Of a DNA stretch of 9,345 bases, positions 1 through 5,947 are shown piece by piece (positions within the stretch are counted from its first letter, which is position 1; each line of letters begins with the position of its first letter). This DNA comes from JAKEHZ01 sp035280505. GTDB lineage: Bacteria > Acidobacteriota > Blastocatellia > RBC074. Below the pieces are notes generated by a model that did no database searches, had not been told where the DNA came from, and was given only the letters and a program-made list of their open reading frames with translations. Made by a program: the position numbers and the translations under genes. The stretch covers positions 1 to 9,345 of the forward strand of contig DATEFT010000900.1 in assembly GCA_035280505.1 (NCBI GenBank), in the 5' to 3' direction.

Positions 1-1060
1 GCCCCTCGGCGATGAAGATATTGAGCGGATGCAGGTCTCCGTGCTCGATGGTGGCGGGGATCCGATAGTCTCCAAGCCGGCGGCAGATCGTCCTCATCTC
101 TTCCGACCTCAGCTTCAGCTCATCGACCTCGGCCATGGTCAGGCGCTCCGGAGAGTCTTTCGAGAAGGCGGCGGCCAGGTCGCACAGTTCATCGAGATCC
201 TGTTCCAACCTCCCGACCCGCCAATCGGCGCAGCCCAACGCCAGCAGCCGGGCCTCGCGTCCGGCATACTCGAGTTGGATTCGGGCATAGGTCTGAACCG
301 CTCGCTCCCAGCATGATCGATCTGAGGTTCGATACAGTGAGTTCCCGCCGGCGTCACGCATCAAGATCCAATGACGCTCGCGATCGACGGCCAGAACCTC
401 CGGCAGATGAGCGGGGTATTCGACCGACAGGTCGGAGATCAGAGCCGGCTCGTGGGCATAGTCGTCCCGCAAGGCTTTCAGATAGACCAGGCCCGATTCC
501 GTGGCGACTCGCAAGATGCAGGAGTTGACCGACGAGTTCAGTTGCTCGACGGGTCCGAGAGCGGTCAATCCACGGCGGTCGAGGCGAGACCGGATCCAGG
601 CGGCGGCCGAAGCCAACCAGCCCGGTCTGGCCCACGGGCTCACGTCCCCCGGAGGCACGCGACCTTCGGCCTCGTCGAACCAGCCCTCCAGCGTCGCGCG
701 AAGGCCCGCGATCGAAAAGCGCAGCCCGCCAAGCTCGTCTCGCCCGACCCAGGCTCCACCCGCCGGCGGATTCCAGTTCGGGCTCTGATTCTCCATGAGG
801 AAGACCGTATGGACGGCGCCGGTCCTGGTGACCAACCCCGGATCGAAGAGGCGAAGAACGGTGACCCCGATTCCAAGCCGCGACTTGAGCTCACGGTTGA
901 GGTAGGCGGCAAGACAGGTATCCGCCCGATCGACGATCTGAAAGAACGGCAGGCCCCAGCCCTGCTTCCCGGAGAGCATCAACAACCGGGAACCGGCGGC
1001 GTGGGGAATGATGACGGAGAGGTAATGTTTCGAGATCATCGCGCGACAATCGTCTGACAT
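1..1060 (-). CDS. APH-fold phosphotransferase with Nudix-like N-terminal region (3' end cut off)
   Basis: An unbroken reading frame of 353 codons runs from an ATG at 1060 to the window edge without a stop. The C-terminal part is an aminoglycoside-phosphotransferase-type kinase: the catalytic-loop motif HGDLHPLN sits at residues 340-347 (Asp342 the likely base, Asn347 a metal ligand), with a probable ATP-binding Lys195 in VYLKAL and a paired Glu204. The DFG-like metal motif would lie beyond the edge. Residues 8-125 resemble a Nudix fold: REL..RLGI at 56-64 fits the end of a Nudix box, but the catalytic EE pair is replaced by Ser-Arg, so hydrolase activity is unlikely. A linker with SPWARPGW (141-148) joins the two. 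No good Shine-Dalgarno precedes ATG 1060; Met8 (codon 1039-1037) is an alternative start. It follows the lasso precursor by 116 nt beyond a hairpin. A small-molecule or peptide kinase is inferred; the substrate is unknown. Confidence 0.85.
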   Translation of the reverse strand, partial: MSDDCRAMISKHYLSVIIPHAAGSRLLMLSGKQGWGLPFFQIVDRADTCLAAYLNRELKSRLGIGVTVLRLFDPGLVTRTGAVHTVFLMENQSPNWNPPAGGAWVGRDELGGLRFSIAGLRATLEGWFDEAEGRVPPGDVSPWARPGWLASAAAWIRSRLDRRGLTALGPVEQLNSSVNSCILRVATESGLVYLKALRDDYAHEPALISDLSVEYPAHLPEVLAVDRERHWILMRDAGGNSLYRTSDRSCWERAVQTYARIQLEYAGREARLLALGCADWRVGRLEQDLDELCDLAAAFSKDSPERLTMAEVDELKLRSEEMRTICRRLGDYRIPATIEHGDLHPLNIFIAEG

Positions 1061-1080
1061 TGTTGATTAAATCAGGATCA

Positions 1081-1097
1081 ACCGCGAAACGCGCGAA
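1081..1097. repeat. Solitary arm of a CGCGAAA-type dispersed repeat
   Basis: The stretch ACCGCGAAACGCGCGAA resembles the arms of the larger inverted repeats at 4659-4733 and 5889-5947, all starting ACCGCGAAA. No matching opposite arm is visible nearby, so this may be a degraded or half copy. It lies in the short gap upstream of the phosphotransferase gene. Confidence 0.4.
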
Positions 1098-1127
1098 TCA
1101 GCACCGCGAGCGGTACCGATTTTAAAT

Positions 1128-1161
1128 GCGAGGGCTCAAGGTCGACGGCTTGAGCCCTCGC
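1128..1161 (-). terminator. Perfect 13-bp hairpin after the precursor gene
   Basis: Two perfectly complementary 13-nt arms (1128-1140 and 1149-1161) enclose an 8-nt loop. The stem is GC-rich (GCGAGGGCTCAAG pairs with CTTGAGCCCTCGC). It begins 16 nt past the precursor stop codon. On the minus strand it is followed by CATTTAAAATC, a short A/T stretch but not a clean U tract. It could be an intrinsic terminator, a leaky attenuator before the phosphotransferase gene, or a 3' stabiliser of the abundant precursor mRNA. Confidence 0.7.
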
Positions 1162-1176
1162 TCACGGTTCGAGGCG

Positions 1177-1437
1177 CTATTCGGCGGTGAAGCCCACCGG
1201 GCGCCGCTTGTCGCTGGCGTTGCCGTCGATGTTGGTCACGGTATGGATCGCCCCCAGGATCACCTCTTCCGCGTTGCCGACTTCCAGAGCCGCCGGAGCT
1301 TCATACTCAAAGAGGGAGACCTCCGGGCGCCGTTTGTCGCTGGCCGTTCCGTCGACGTTGGTGACGGTCTGCATGAAACCCAGGATCACATCCTCAGCTT
1401 TGCCGATCTCCAATACGTTAGGATTTTCGTACGTCAT
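1177..1437 (-). CDS. Lasso-type RiPP precursor peptide with two tandem leader/core units
   Basis: The product is 86 aa. The start at 1437 is chosen because AGGAG lies 6 nt upstream; an in-frame ATG at 1467 has no such site. The N-terminus YENPNVLEIG and the internal YEAPAALEVG (residues 3-12 and 45-54) match the spacing of the lasso leader motif YxxPxLxxxG, which is recognised by PqqD-like B1 domains. Each is followed by AE(D/E)VILG. The protein is two 42-residue units (3-44 and 45-86) with 26 identical positions, including TVTN, DG and ASDKRRP. Neither unit shows a clear Gly1 core with Thr at -2, so the cleavage site and ring residue cannot be assigned with confidence. It is the last gene of the B-C-A order, 95 nt after the cyclase gene. 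A RiPP substrate role is well supported by context; a true lasso topology is inferred. Confidence 0.82.
   Translation of the reverse strand: MTYENPNVLEIGKAEDVILGFMQTVTNVDGTASDKRRPEVSLFEYEAPAALEVGNAEEVILGAIHTVTNIDGNASDKRRPVGFTAE
1180..1431 (-). repeat. In-frame tandem duplication, 126-nt period, inside the precursor gene
   Basis: Unit 1 covers 1306-1431 and unit 2 covers 1180-1305, each coding 42 residues. Identical residues mostly use identical codons: in the TVTN..DG.ASDKRRP block only 3 of 13 shared codons differ, all synonymously. This suggests a fairly recent duplication with the protein sequence conserved since. The tails after KRRP differ (EVSLFE versus VGFTAE). Confidence 0.9.
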
Positions 1438-1443
1438 CTTTTT

Positions 1444-1448
1444 CTCCT
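1444..1448 (-). promoter_or_regulatory. Strong ribosome binding site of the precursor gene
   Basis: The minus strand reads AAAGGAGAAAAAG immediately before ATG 1437. The AGGAG core has a 6-nt spacer and an A-rich surround that would favour high translation. It decides the start of the precursor in favour of 1437 rather than 1467. Confidence 0.85.
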
Positions 1449-1532
1449 TTTTTTGATGGGTCCCCAATCAGGGAACTGTTCTTGGCACTTTAACGGATGA
1501 TCGTCGGACTTGTACGCCGCACCCGTTTCGAA

Positions 1533-3449
1533 TTAGACCGTTGTGGCCCGGACCCGCATGGTTCCATCGTCAACGGCCTTTTTGAGCTTCGACCCTCCGC
1601 CTTCCAGGGACCGAAGCCAAAACTCCAGCGATAACGTTCTCAGCAACGCATATGAATGAATCTCGATCCCGCACCGCGCCCGATCGAAGGCCTCCCGCAG
1701 AGCGCGCTGGTCCATGTAGCCTCTCGCGCAGACGCGGGCCTCGGCGATGATCGGCCGCAGCTTCGGCCATTCGCGGGCCACCCCGCGGTAGAAGGCCTCG
1801 TCGGGCCCCTTCTTGCCCTGCCGGTTCACGATCTTCTCCGGCAGCAGGTCCTTCAGGGCTCGGCGATGAAGTGACCGGGTCTCACCCGGCCGCAACAGTT
1901 GATCGATCGGGATCGCCATCAGGAACTCGACCAGCGGGCGATGCAGAAAGGGGTAACTGACCTCCGTGCATCCGACCGATCGCAGGTTGTGAGCGCCGAT
2001 GCTCCTGATCGCTCCCAGGAGTTGCACGGCCCGGCTGCGCCCGCTCGGAAGGTCGAACCCGAAGACGTCCTCCTCTTCCCGGCTCCGCCGACCGAGGTTC
2101 AGGCGGCGGGCGAACTCCGGGTCGATCCAGGGAGGCAGCGCCTGCTCGGGTTGCAGACGCTCGCTGAGGTAAGAGGGAAGCAGCGGCTTGACGGCGCTCT
2201 TCCAGAGCAGGGTGAGGTAGGCCGTCTTCTGAGCCCGACTCCAGGCCCGGATCCGGCGATGTAGTCCTGACAGATCGAATCGGGCCAGGAGATCCGCCAG
2301 TTCCGGAGCCACCCCGGGATCGCTCCAGAGCAGATGGTCGCCGCCGCGCCCATTCAAGAGCACTCGCGAGCCGGTCCGCCGCATCTCTCGATTCAGCCGG
2401 TCATAGAGCCTGGAGAAACAGAGGAGCCCGCTGGGCACGCTGTACAGCGAATCGTTCGCGTCGGGCGCCGCCAACCCGATCTCCTTTTCGTAGAGATGGG
2501 TGCCCACTTCCCTTCGCTGCTCTTCGACGCAGCGAATGAAGGAGCCTTCATTGGAGGTCGAGGACTCATCGTAGATATAGGAGACGGTCGTGAGACCGGG
2601 CGACCGGGCATCACCGCTCTCGATCAACTGATCCGCCACGCAGACGATCGATGACGAGTCCAGGCCGCCGCTGAGTTCGGACCAGACGGGAGCATCCGCC
2701 CGCAGACGGCATTTGATCGAGTCGCGGAACAACTGGCGAAAACACTCCTCGTACTCCCGGTCGTCGCGGCACCTGATCTCGGAACGCGGATCCAGGCTCC
2801 AGAATCTTCTCAGCCGCGGCCGCCCTTCTCTCACGATCAGGCTGTGGCCCGGCGGGACGGCCCGGATCTCCCGATATGGAGTCTGATCGAGACCCACTTC
2901 ATAGACCAGATAGTCGGCAATGTACTCATCGTCGATCTCCAGGTTGACCCCCTTCGCATAGAGCAGGGGCTCCAGTTCCGACGACCACAGGATCCTCTCG
3001 GGAGTCAGGTGATAGAACAGAGGACGGGTCCCGAACGCATCCCGGGCCAGCCACAGCTCTCTCGAATCGGGGTCCCAGAGCGAGAGCGCGAAATCGCCGA
3101 CCAGCCGGGGCAGAAAAGAGCCGCCCCATTTCAAAAAGGCCATCATCACGATCGCCGCATCGGTGCGGTCCCTGACGAAACTCCCGGGCAAGGCCGCGAT
3201 GAGGTCCTCACGATTGTCGAGCCGCCCATCCCAGGCCAAGAGATGGCCGCGAGAGGTGGCGAGCGGCTGGGTTTCGCGGCGCGACTCCCGATTGGTATGA
3301 AAGGCTCGATAAGCCATGCCGGTCGGGCCGAGCGCCCGTTCCCTCCCGCCGTCGGGCCCTCGCATCGCGAGGGCCTCGCCCAGTCCGATCAAAGCCCTGA
3401 TGTCGACACTCCGGCCGTCAAAGAAAGATATGCCGCCGATAGCGCTCAT
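1533..3449 (-). CDS. Lasso cyclase (C protein), asparagine-synthetase-like
   Basis: The 638-aa product has the asparagine synthetase B layout. Residues 1-200 form a glutaminase-like domain with RGPDG at 30-34. An ATP-pyrophosphatase domain follows, with the PPi-loop SGGLDSSS at 260-267 and a second motif NGRGGD at 366-371. In lasso pathways this enzyme adenylates an Asp or Glu side chain of the precursor so that the core N-terminus can form the macrolactam. The N-terminus is MSAIGG, so the Cys2 nucleophile that true class II glutamine amidotransferases need is absent. This argues against glutamine-dependent asparagine synthesis and fits a cyclase. The residue after GGD is His where asparagine synthetases usually have Glu. 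A GGGGAG site lies about 6 nt before the ATG. The gene starts 33 nt after the B gene and precedes the precursor, a compact operon. Confidence 0.9.
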   Translation of the reverse strand: MSAIGGISFFDGRSVDIRALIGLGEALAMRGPDGGRERALGPTGMAYRAFHTNRESRRETQPLATSRGHLLAWDGRLDNREDLIAALPGSFVRDRTDAAIVMMAFLKWGGSFLPRLVGDFALSLWDPDSRELWLARDAFGTRPLFYHLTPERILWSSELEPLLYAKGVNLEIDDEYIADYLVYEVGLDQTPYREIRAVPPGHSLIVREGRPRLRRFWSLDPRSEIRCRDDREYEECFRQLFRDSIKCRLRADAPVWSELSGGLDSSSIVCVADQLIESGDARSPGLTTVSYIYDESSTSNEGSFIRCVEEQRREVGTHLYEKEIGLAAPDANDSLYSVPSGLLCFSRLYDRLNREMRRTGSRVLLNGRGGDHLLWSDPGVAPELADLLARFDLSGLHRRIRAWSRAQKTAYLTLLWKSAVKPLLPSYLSERLQPEQALPPWIDPEFARRLNLGRRSREEEDVFGFDLPSGRSRAVQLLGAIRSIGAHNLRSVGCTEVSYPFLHRPLVEFLMAIPIDQLLRPGETRSLHRRALKDLLPEKIVNRQGKKGPDEAFYRGVAREWPKLRPIIAEARVCARGYMDQRALREAFDRARCGIEIHSYALLRTLSLEFWLRSLEGGGSKLKKAVDDGTMRVRATTV

Positions 3450-3455
3450 GACGAT

Positions 3456-3461
3456 CTCCCC
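3456..3461 (-). promoter_or_regulatory. Ribosome binding site of the cyclase gene
   Basis: The minus strand reads GGGGAGATCGTC directly before ATG 3449, giving a good purine-rich site with about a 6-nt spacer. It supports the MSAIGG start and therefore the absence of an N-terminal Cys. Confidence 0.75.
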
Positions 3462-3482
3462 ATCTCGATCAACAGTTTGTGG

Positions 3483-4250
3483 TTATGCTTTTTGTAGAGT
3501 GCTGTAGAAGAGCCGGACCTGCCGATGGTCGTTGACGACCTCGCCTCCGACTTCAACCCAGGCATGGCCGTGAAACGGCATCTTGTGACATCCGATCGCC
3601 ATCTCCGCGGCGATCCCCCGGCTGCGCAACAGGCAGGTGCCGACCGCCGAGCGTTGCAGGCAGAGCGCCGGTTTGAGATACCAGGTACATGCCCGATCCA
3701 CCGCCGCGCAGATCTGCGCGGTCGTCTCCGCGCCCGGCGCCGGCCCCTCGACTCGGGGCCACTGCCGGACGGTCCGGTGCAGTCCGCGAAAGCGGCCCAG
3801 CCGCAGGACCAGGTCGAGAACGACCAACAGCAGCAACGCCGCGAGAGTATCGAGCCCGGCTTTTAACAACGCGCCCACGGCCAGGCGGGTCAGGAACAGG
3901 CCCATCAGACCGATCCGGCGTCCATGAGCGTTGATCAATCGCCCGGCGTGGCGATCGTCCACGCGGATCACTCCGGTTTGACCGAGTTGCGTCAAGAATT
4001 TTTCGACGTCCTGTTCGAGTTGTCGCCGTGAGGTATCGTTGAAGACCATCTGCAGTTGATCGACGATCACGGAGAGCGGCAGACCGGCGGGCTCGGCGAC
4101 GAGCATGCTCCAGACCAGGCTTCCGACTCCGATCAGACTGTAGAGTTTGCCCTGTTCGATGCTCAGAATGGTGGTGCCATCTTTGTCAATGGCGAAACAG
4201 GCATCAGGCGAGATGCCGAATCGTGAGGTGGCGGTGATCATGGTTTTCAT
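3483..4250 (-). CDS. Fused lasso B protein: PqqD-like recognition domain plus transglutaminase-like leader peptidase
   Basis: The 255-aa product begins with a PqqD-like RiPP recognition domain at about residues 10-97 (FGISPDACFAIDKDG, GKLYSLIGVGSLVWSML, then helices ending TGVIRVDD). Residues 113-150 are hydrophobic and match the helical linker common in B2 proteins. The C-terminal part is the transglutaminase-like cysteine protease, with Cys197 in KPALCLQRS, His229 in HGHAWVE and Asp241 in VVNDH. The Cys-His and His-Asp spacings of 32 and 12 residues agree with McjB as I recall it. Expected job: bind the precursor leader and cut it off. In many clusters B1 and B2 are separate genes; here they are one. 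The start at 4250 is chosen because the PqqD domain begins just after it. The frame stays open upstream to 4685, but that part has no protein-like character and no ribosome site is clear at any candidate start. Confidence 0.88.
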   Translation of the reverse strand: MKTMITATSRFGISPDACFAIDKDGTTILSIEQGKLYSLIGVGSLVWSMLVAEPAGLPLSVIVDQLQMVFNDTSRRQLEQDVEKFLTQLGQTGVIRVDDRHAGRLINAHGRRIGLMGLFLTRLAVGALLKAGLDTLAALLLLVVLDLVLRLGRFRGLHRTVRQWPRVEGPAPGAETTAQICAAVDRACTWYLKPALCLQRSAVGTCLLRSRGIAAEMAIGCHKMPFHGHAWVEVGGEVVNDHRQVRLFYSTLQKA

Positions 4251-4543
4251 ACGCTGGAGATTAAAGAGGCGGACACCGAGACGGTTCAGAGAATGAGATT
4301 CTTCCAGGATCACAGCCCTCGATGCTACTTTCCATCTCACTCGTTCCCCGTCTCCGTGTCCGCGGCAATCGGTGACGATTGCCAAAGCACCCAGATACAT
4401 AATTCTGCCGATAAGCGTTCCATCTTCGCCATGCTGTTTATCAATCGCCGTGCCAGGAGCTATCTCGTTGATTTCACGTCTCGAGAGTCTCCGCCGAGAG
4501 AGGTTTCGAGGCCTCACTCTCTTCGGGATCGAGCGGTAAGCTA

Positions 4544-4649
4544 TGTGTTTGGGAGGTCTTGACCGGCGGGCTGTTTTCACCCCACCGTTCACGGCAGTCG
4601 GCTGAGAGGTGTGTGTTTGGAGTAACTTGGCCGCTGAGGTATTTTCACC
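4544..4649. repeat. Pair of 38-bp direct repeats spaced 68 bp, possible operator
   Basis: Copies at 4544-4581 and 4612-4649 align without gaps at 27 of 38 positions. Conserved blocks keep exact spacing: TGTGTTTGG, then CTTG, then CCG, then TTTTCACC. On the minus strand each reads GGTGAAAA...CAAG...CCAAACACA. The repeats lie 294-399 nt upstream of the B start. Blocks at fixed spacing in an intergenic region suggest a protein-binding site, but this is inference; a decayed duplication is the alternative. Confidence 0.6.
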
Positions 4650-4658
4650 ATCAGGCTT

Positions 4659-4733
4659 CAACCGCGAAATATCCGAGACTGCCACTCACGCTGAATCGAT
4701 CGATTCTCGTGTGTCTCGCATATTTCGCGGTTG
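4659..4733. repeat. Large inverted repeat of the CGCGAAA family
   Basis: Arms of 21 nt at 4659-4679 and 4713-4733 are complementary at 20 of 21 positions (CAACCGCGAAATAT, one mismatch, CGAGAC) around a 33-nt centre. It begins 12 nt past the stop of the beta-barrel gene. It could fold as a transcript hairpin and act as a terminator, although no U tract follows. Its arms resemble those at 5889-5947 and the single arm at 1081-1097, so it looks like a copy of a dispersed intergenic palindrome. Confidence 0.8.
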
Positions 4734-4745
4734 GAGAGCAATCGG

Positions 4746-5618
4746 CTAGAACATAAAGCCCACGCCGAAGACCGGGCCGCGTAATTTAAGGTCCGCAAAC
4801 CTGGAGCCATCGCTGACTCTCAACCGGGTATATTTGTAGCCGGTCGACAGGTTGAGACCTTTCGGCAGCAGGAACTTCATTTCGGTGTCGGAATCGAGGA
4901 GCCGGCCCAATCCCGCGACCGGGATAAAGGCGTTGGTCACATTGATGACGATTCGCCGATGGGGGGTAAAGGTGGCATCCGCCCCGAGAGTCACCATCCC
5001 GAGACCGAAGATCCCCGAATCCCGAGTCGAAGCGCCGGCGGAGCCGTCGCCGAACGACAGTTGCGTCGGATAGGTGGCATTGAACACGATGCCTCGCGTT
5101 TCGACCAGCGGCCCCACTTTCACGCGATCTCCGATCCTCAGCCCCTGCCAGGAATATCCGATCCGAACCTGCCGGTAGGTGAGATCCACGGTCCCGAGCG
5201 AATCGAGGGCGATGTCGTTCACGGAGATCGAAGGCCCGCCCATGAGATTGGCGGTGAAATCGGCCGTGCCGCTGCGGACCATCAGTTGTGTGTAATCGAC
5301 TTTCAATTTGTTACGCCGCGTGAATTGCCAGGTGTAATGAACTTCCGATGCGTTCTGGCTGTCCAGTTCGACCCCGAGCCTGGCGACCCCGGTGGTATTG
5401 TCCGCTACGTTGGCCGACGCCCTGGCGCTGGGAACCCAGTACCGAAATCCGAACTCCATCTTCTTGGGCCTCTCAATCTCGGGCGGCGTGGAACCGGAAG
5501 CCGAAGAGGCGTGGGGCGAGTCGGGAGAGCCCTCTTGCGAATATCCGGGGGCGCAGAAGATCGCCAGGGCGGCGGCGAGGAAGAAGAGGCGCGTGAAGAT
5601 TTTGAGAGGTGTGGTCAT
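4746..5618 (-). CDS. Outer-membrane beta-barrel protein, unknown function
   Basis: The 290-aa product begins with a signal peptide: positive residues KIFTR, a hydrophobic core LFFLAAALAIF, and a probable cut near GYSQ at residues 25-28. The LAIFC stretch does not fit a lipobox, so a lipoprotein is unlikely. A Ser/Pro-rich stretch (30-50) leads into a region of alternating polar and hydrophobic residues typical of beta strands. The protein ends in Phe (GFMF), the usual C-terminal signature for BAM-dependent insertion. The start at 5618 follows AAGGAG with a 6-nt spacer and gives a clean signal peptide; upstream extension to 5669 would bury it. I do not recognise a specific family. It lies between the sigma/anti-sigma unit and the lasso operon, separated from both by hairpin-containing gaps, and is probably its own transcription unit. 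A structural or small-molecule-passing role is possible. Confidence 0.8.
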   Translation of the reverse strand: MTTPLKIFTRLFFLAAALAIFCAPGYSQEGSPDSPHASSASGSTPPEIERPKKMEFGFRYWVPSARASANVADNTTGVARLGVELDSQNASEVHYTWQFTRRNKLKVDYTQLMVRSGTADFTANLMGGPSISVNDIALDSLGTVDLTYRQVRIGYSWQGLRIGDRVKVGPLVETRGIVFNATYPTQLSFGDGSAGASTRDSGIFGLGMVTLGADATFTPHRRIVINVTNAFIPVAGLGRLLDSDTEMKFLLPKGLNLSTGYKYTRLRVSDGSRFADLKLRGPVFGVGFMF

Positions 5619-5624
5619 ACGTAG

Positions 5625-5630
5625 CTCCTT
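5625..5630 (-). promoter_or_regulatory. Ribosome binding site of the beta-barrel gene
   Basis: The minus strand reads AAGGAGCTACGT directly before ATG 5618, a near-ideal site with a 6-nt spacer. It fixes the start so that the signal peptide is at the very N-terminus. Confidence 0.85.
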
Positions 5631-5779
5631 ATTGATTGTACTGGAGAGGCCGGTGGAGACGATCCCCACCAGCCCCGCGGCACCAACCTGAAAGCGAAAC
5701 GACCGGGTCCGGCGAGGGACATCTGCTCTTGCTTGGCCCAGACCGGACGTGACCTCTCAGGCATCCGTGCTCTGCATCA

Positions 5780-5801
5780 ATCGAGAAGTTGCCTTCTCGA
5801 T
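5780..5801 (-). other. Perfect 9-bp hairpin with GCAA loop in the beta-barrel leader region
   Basis: Arms 5780-5788 and 5793-5801 (ATCGAGAAG and CTTCTCGAT) are perfectly complementary with a 4-nt loop. Read on the minus strand the loop is GCAA, a stable GNRA tetraloop. No U tract follows, so it is not an obvious terminator. It lies about 160 nt before the beta-barrel start and may be in its 5' untranslated region. Confidence 0.5.
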
Positions 5802-5888
5802 AACAAAGTGCGGTCAGGGTTGAGCCTATCTCACCGGCTGAGAAATAATCGGTTGTGAGGTAAGTTTATTGAAATTCCGATTCGAAAC

Positions 5889-5947
5889 CGCGAAAGACAC
5901 GAAAGACGCGAAAGATCGGTGATTTAGCGTCTTTCGCGTGTTTCGCG
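5889..5947. repeat. CGCGAAA-type inverted repeat downstream of the zf-HC2 gene
   Basis: Arms at 5889-5909 and 5927-5947 are complementary at 19 of 21 positions, with a 17-nt centre. The left arm also contains an internal repeat of (C)GCGAAAGAC units. It lies 28 nt past the zf-HC2 stop and may end that transcript. It belongs with the inverted repeat at 4659-4733. Confidence 0.8.

Larger units (their letters stand above)
4251..4745. other. Non-coding gap upstream of the lasso operon
   Basis: About 495 nt lie between the start of the B gene and the stop of the beta-barrel gene. No credible gene is seen on either strand; the open frames here are short on protein character. The gap holds two direct repeats (4544-4581 and 4612-4649) and a large inverted repeat (4659-4733), listed separately. 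The promoter of the lasso genes most likely lies in this stretch, but I could not identify -35 and -10 boxes with confidence. Confidence 0.7.

Noticed and set aside
371..1057. Plus-strand open frame of 228 codons
   Set aside because: It lies opposite the phosphotransferase gene, whose minus-strand product has clear kinase motifs; the plus product is low-complexity and resembles no family.
1180..1431. CRISPR-like or satellite array
   Set aside because: Only two units, in frame, and the 126-nt period matches a protein duplication.
1438..1467. Earlier ATG start of the precursor (MGTHQKKEKK extension)
   Set aside because: These ten codons are the translated ribosome site and its A-rich surround; AGGAG sits at the right distance for the start at 1437.
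1126..1500. Plus-strand open frames across the precursor
   Set aside because: They are antisense to a minus-strand gene with a strong ribosome site and leader motifs; their apparent repeat only mirrors the precursor duplication.
1533..3449. Genuine glutamine-dependent asparagine synthetase
   Set aside because: Cys2 is missing and the gene is flanked by a lasso B protein and a leader-bearing precursor.
4251..4685. N-terminal extension of the B protein to an ATG at 4685 (400 aa)
   Set aside because: The extra 145 residues have no protein-like pattern, run through the direct repeats and part of the inverted repeat, and precede the normal N-terminus of a PqqD-like domain.
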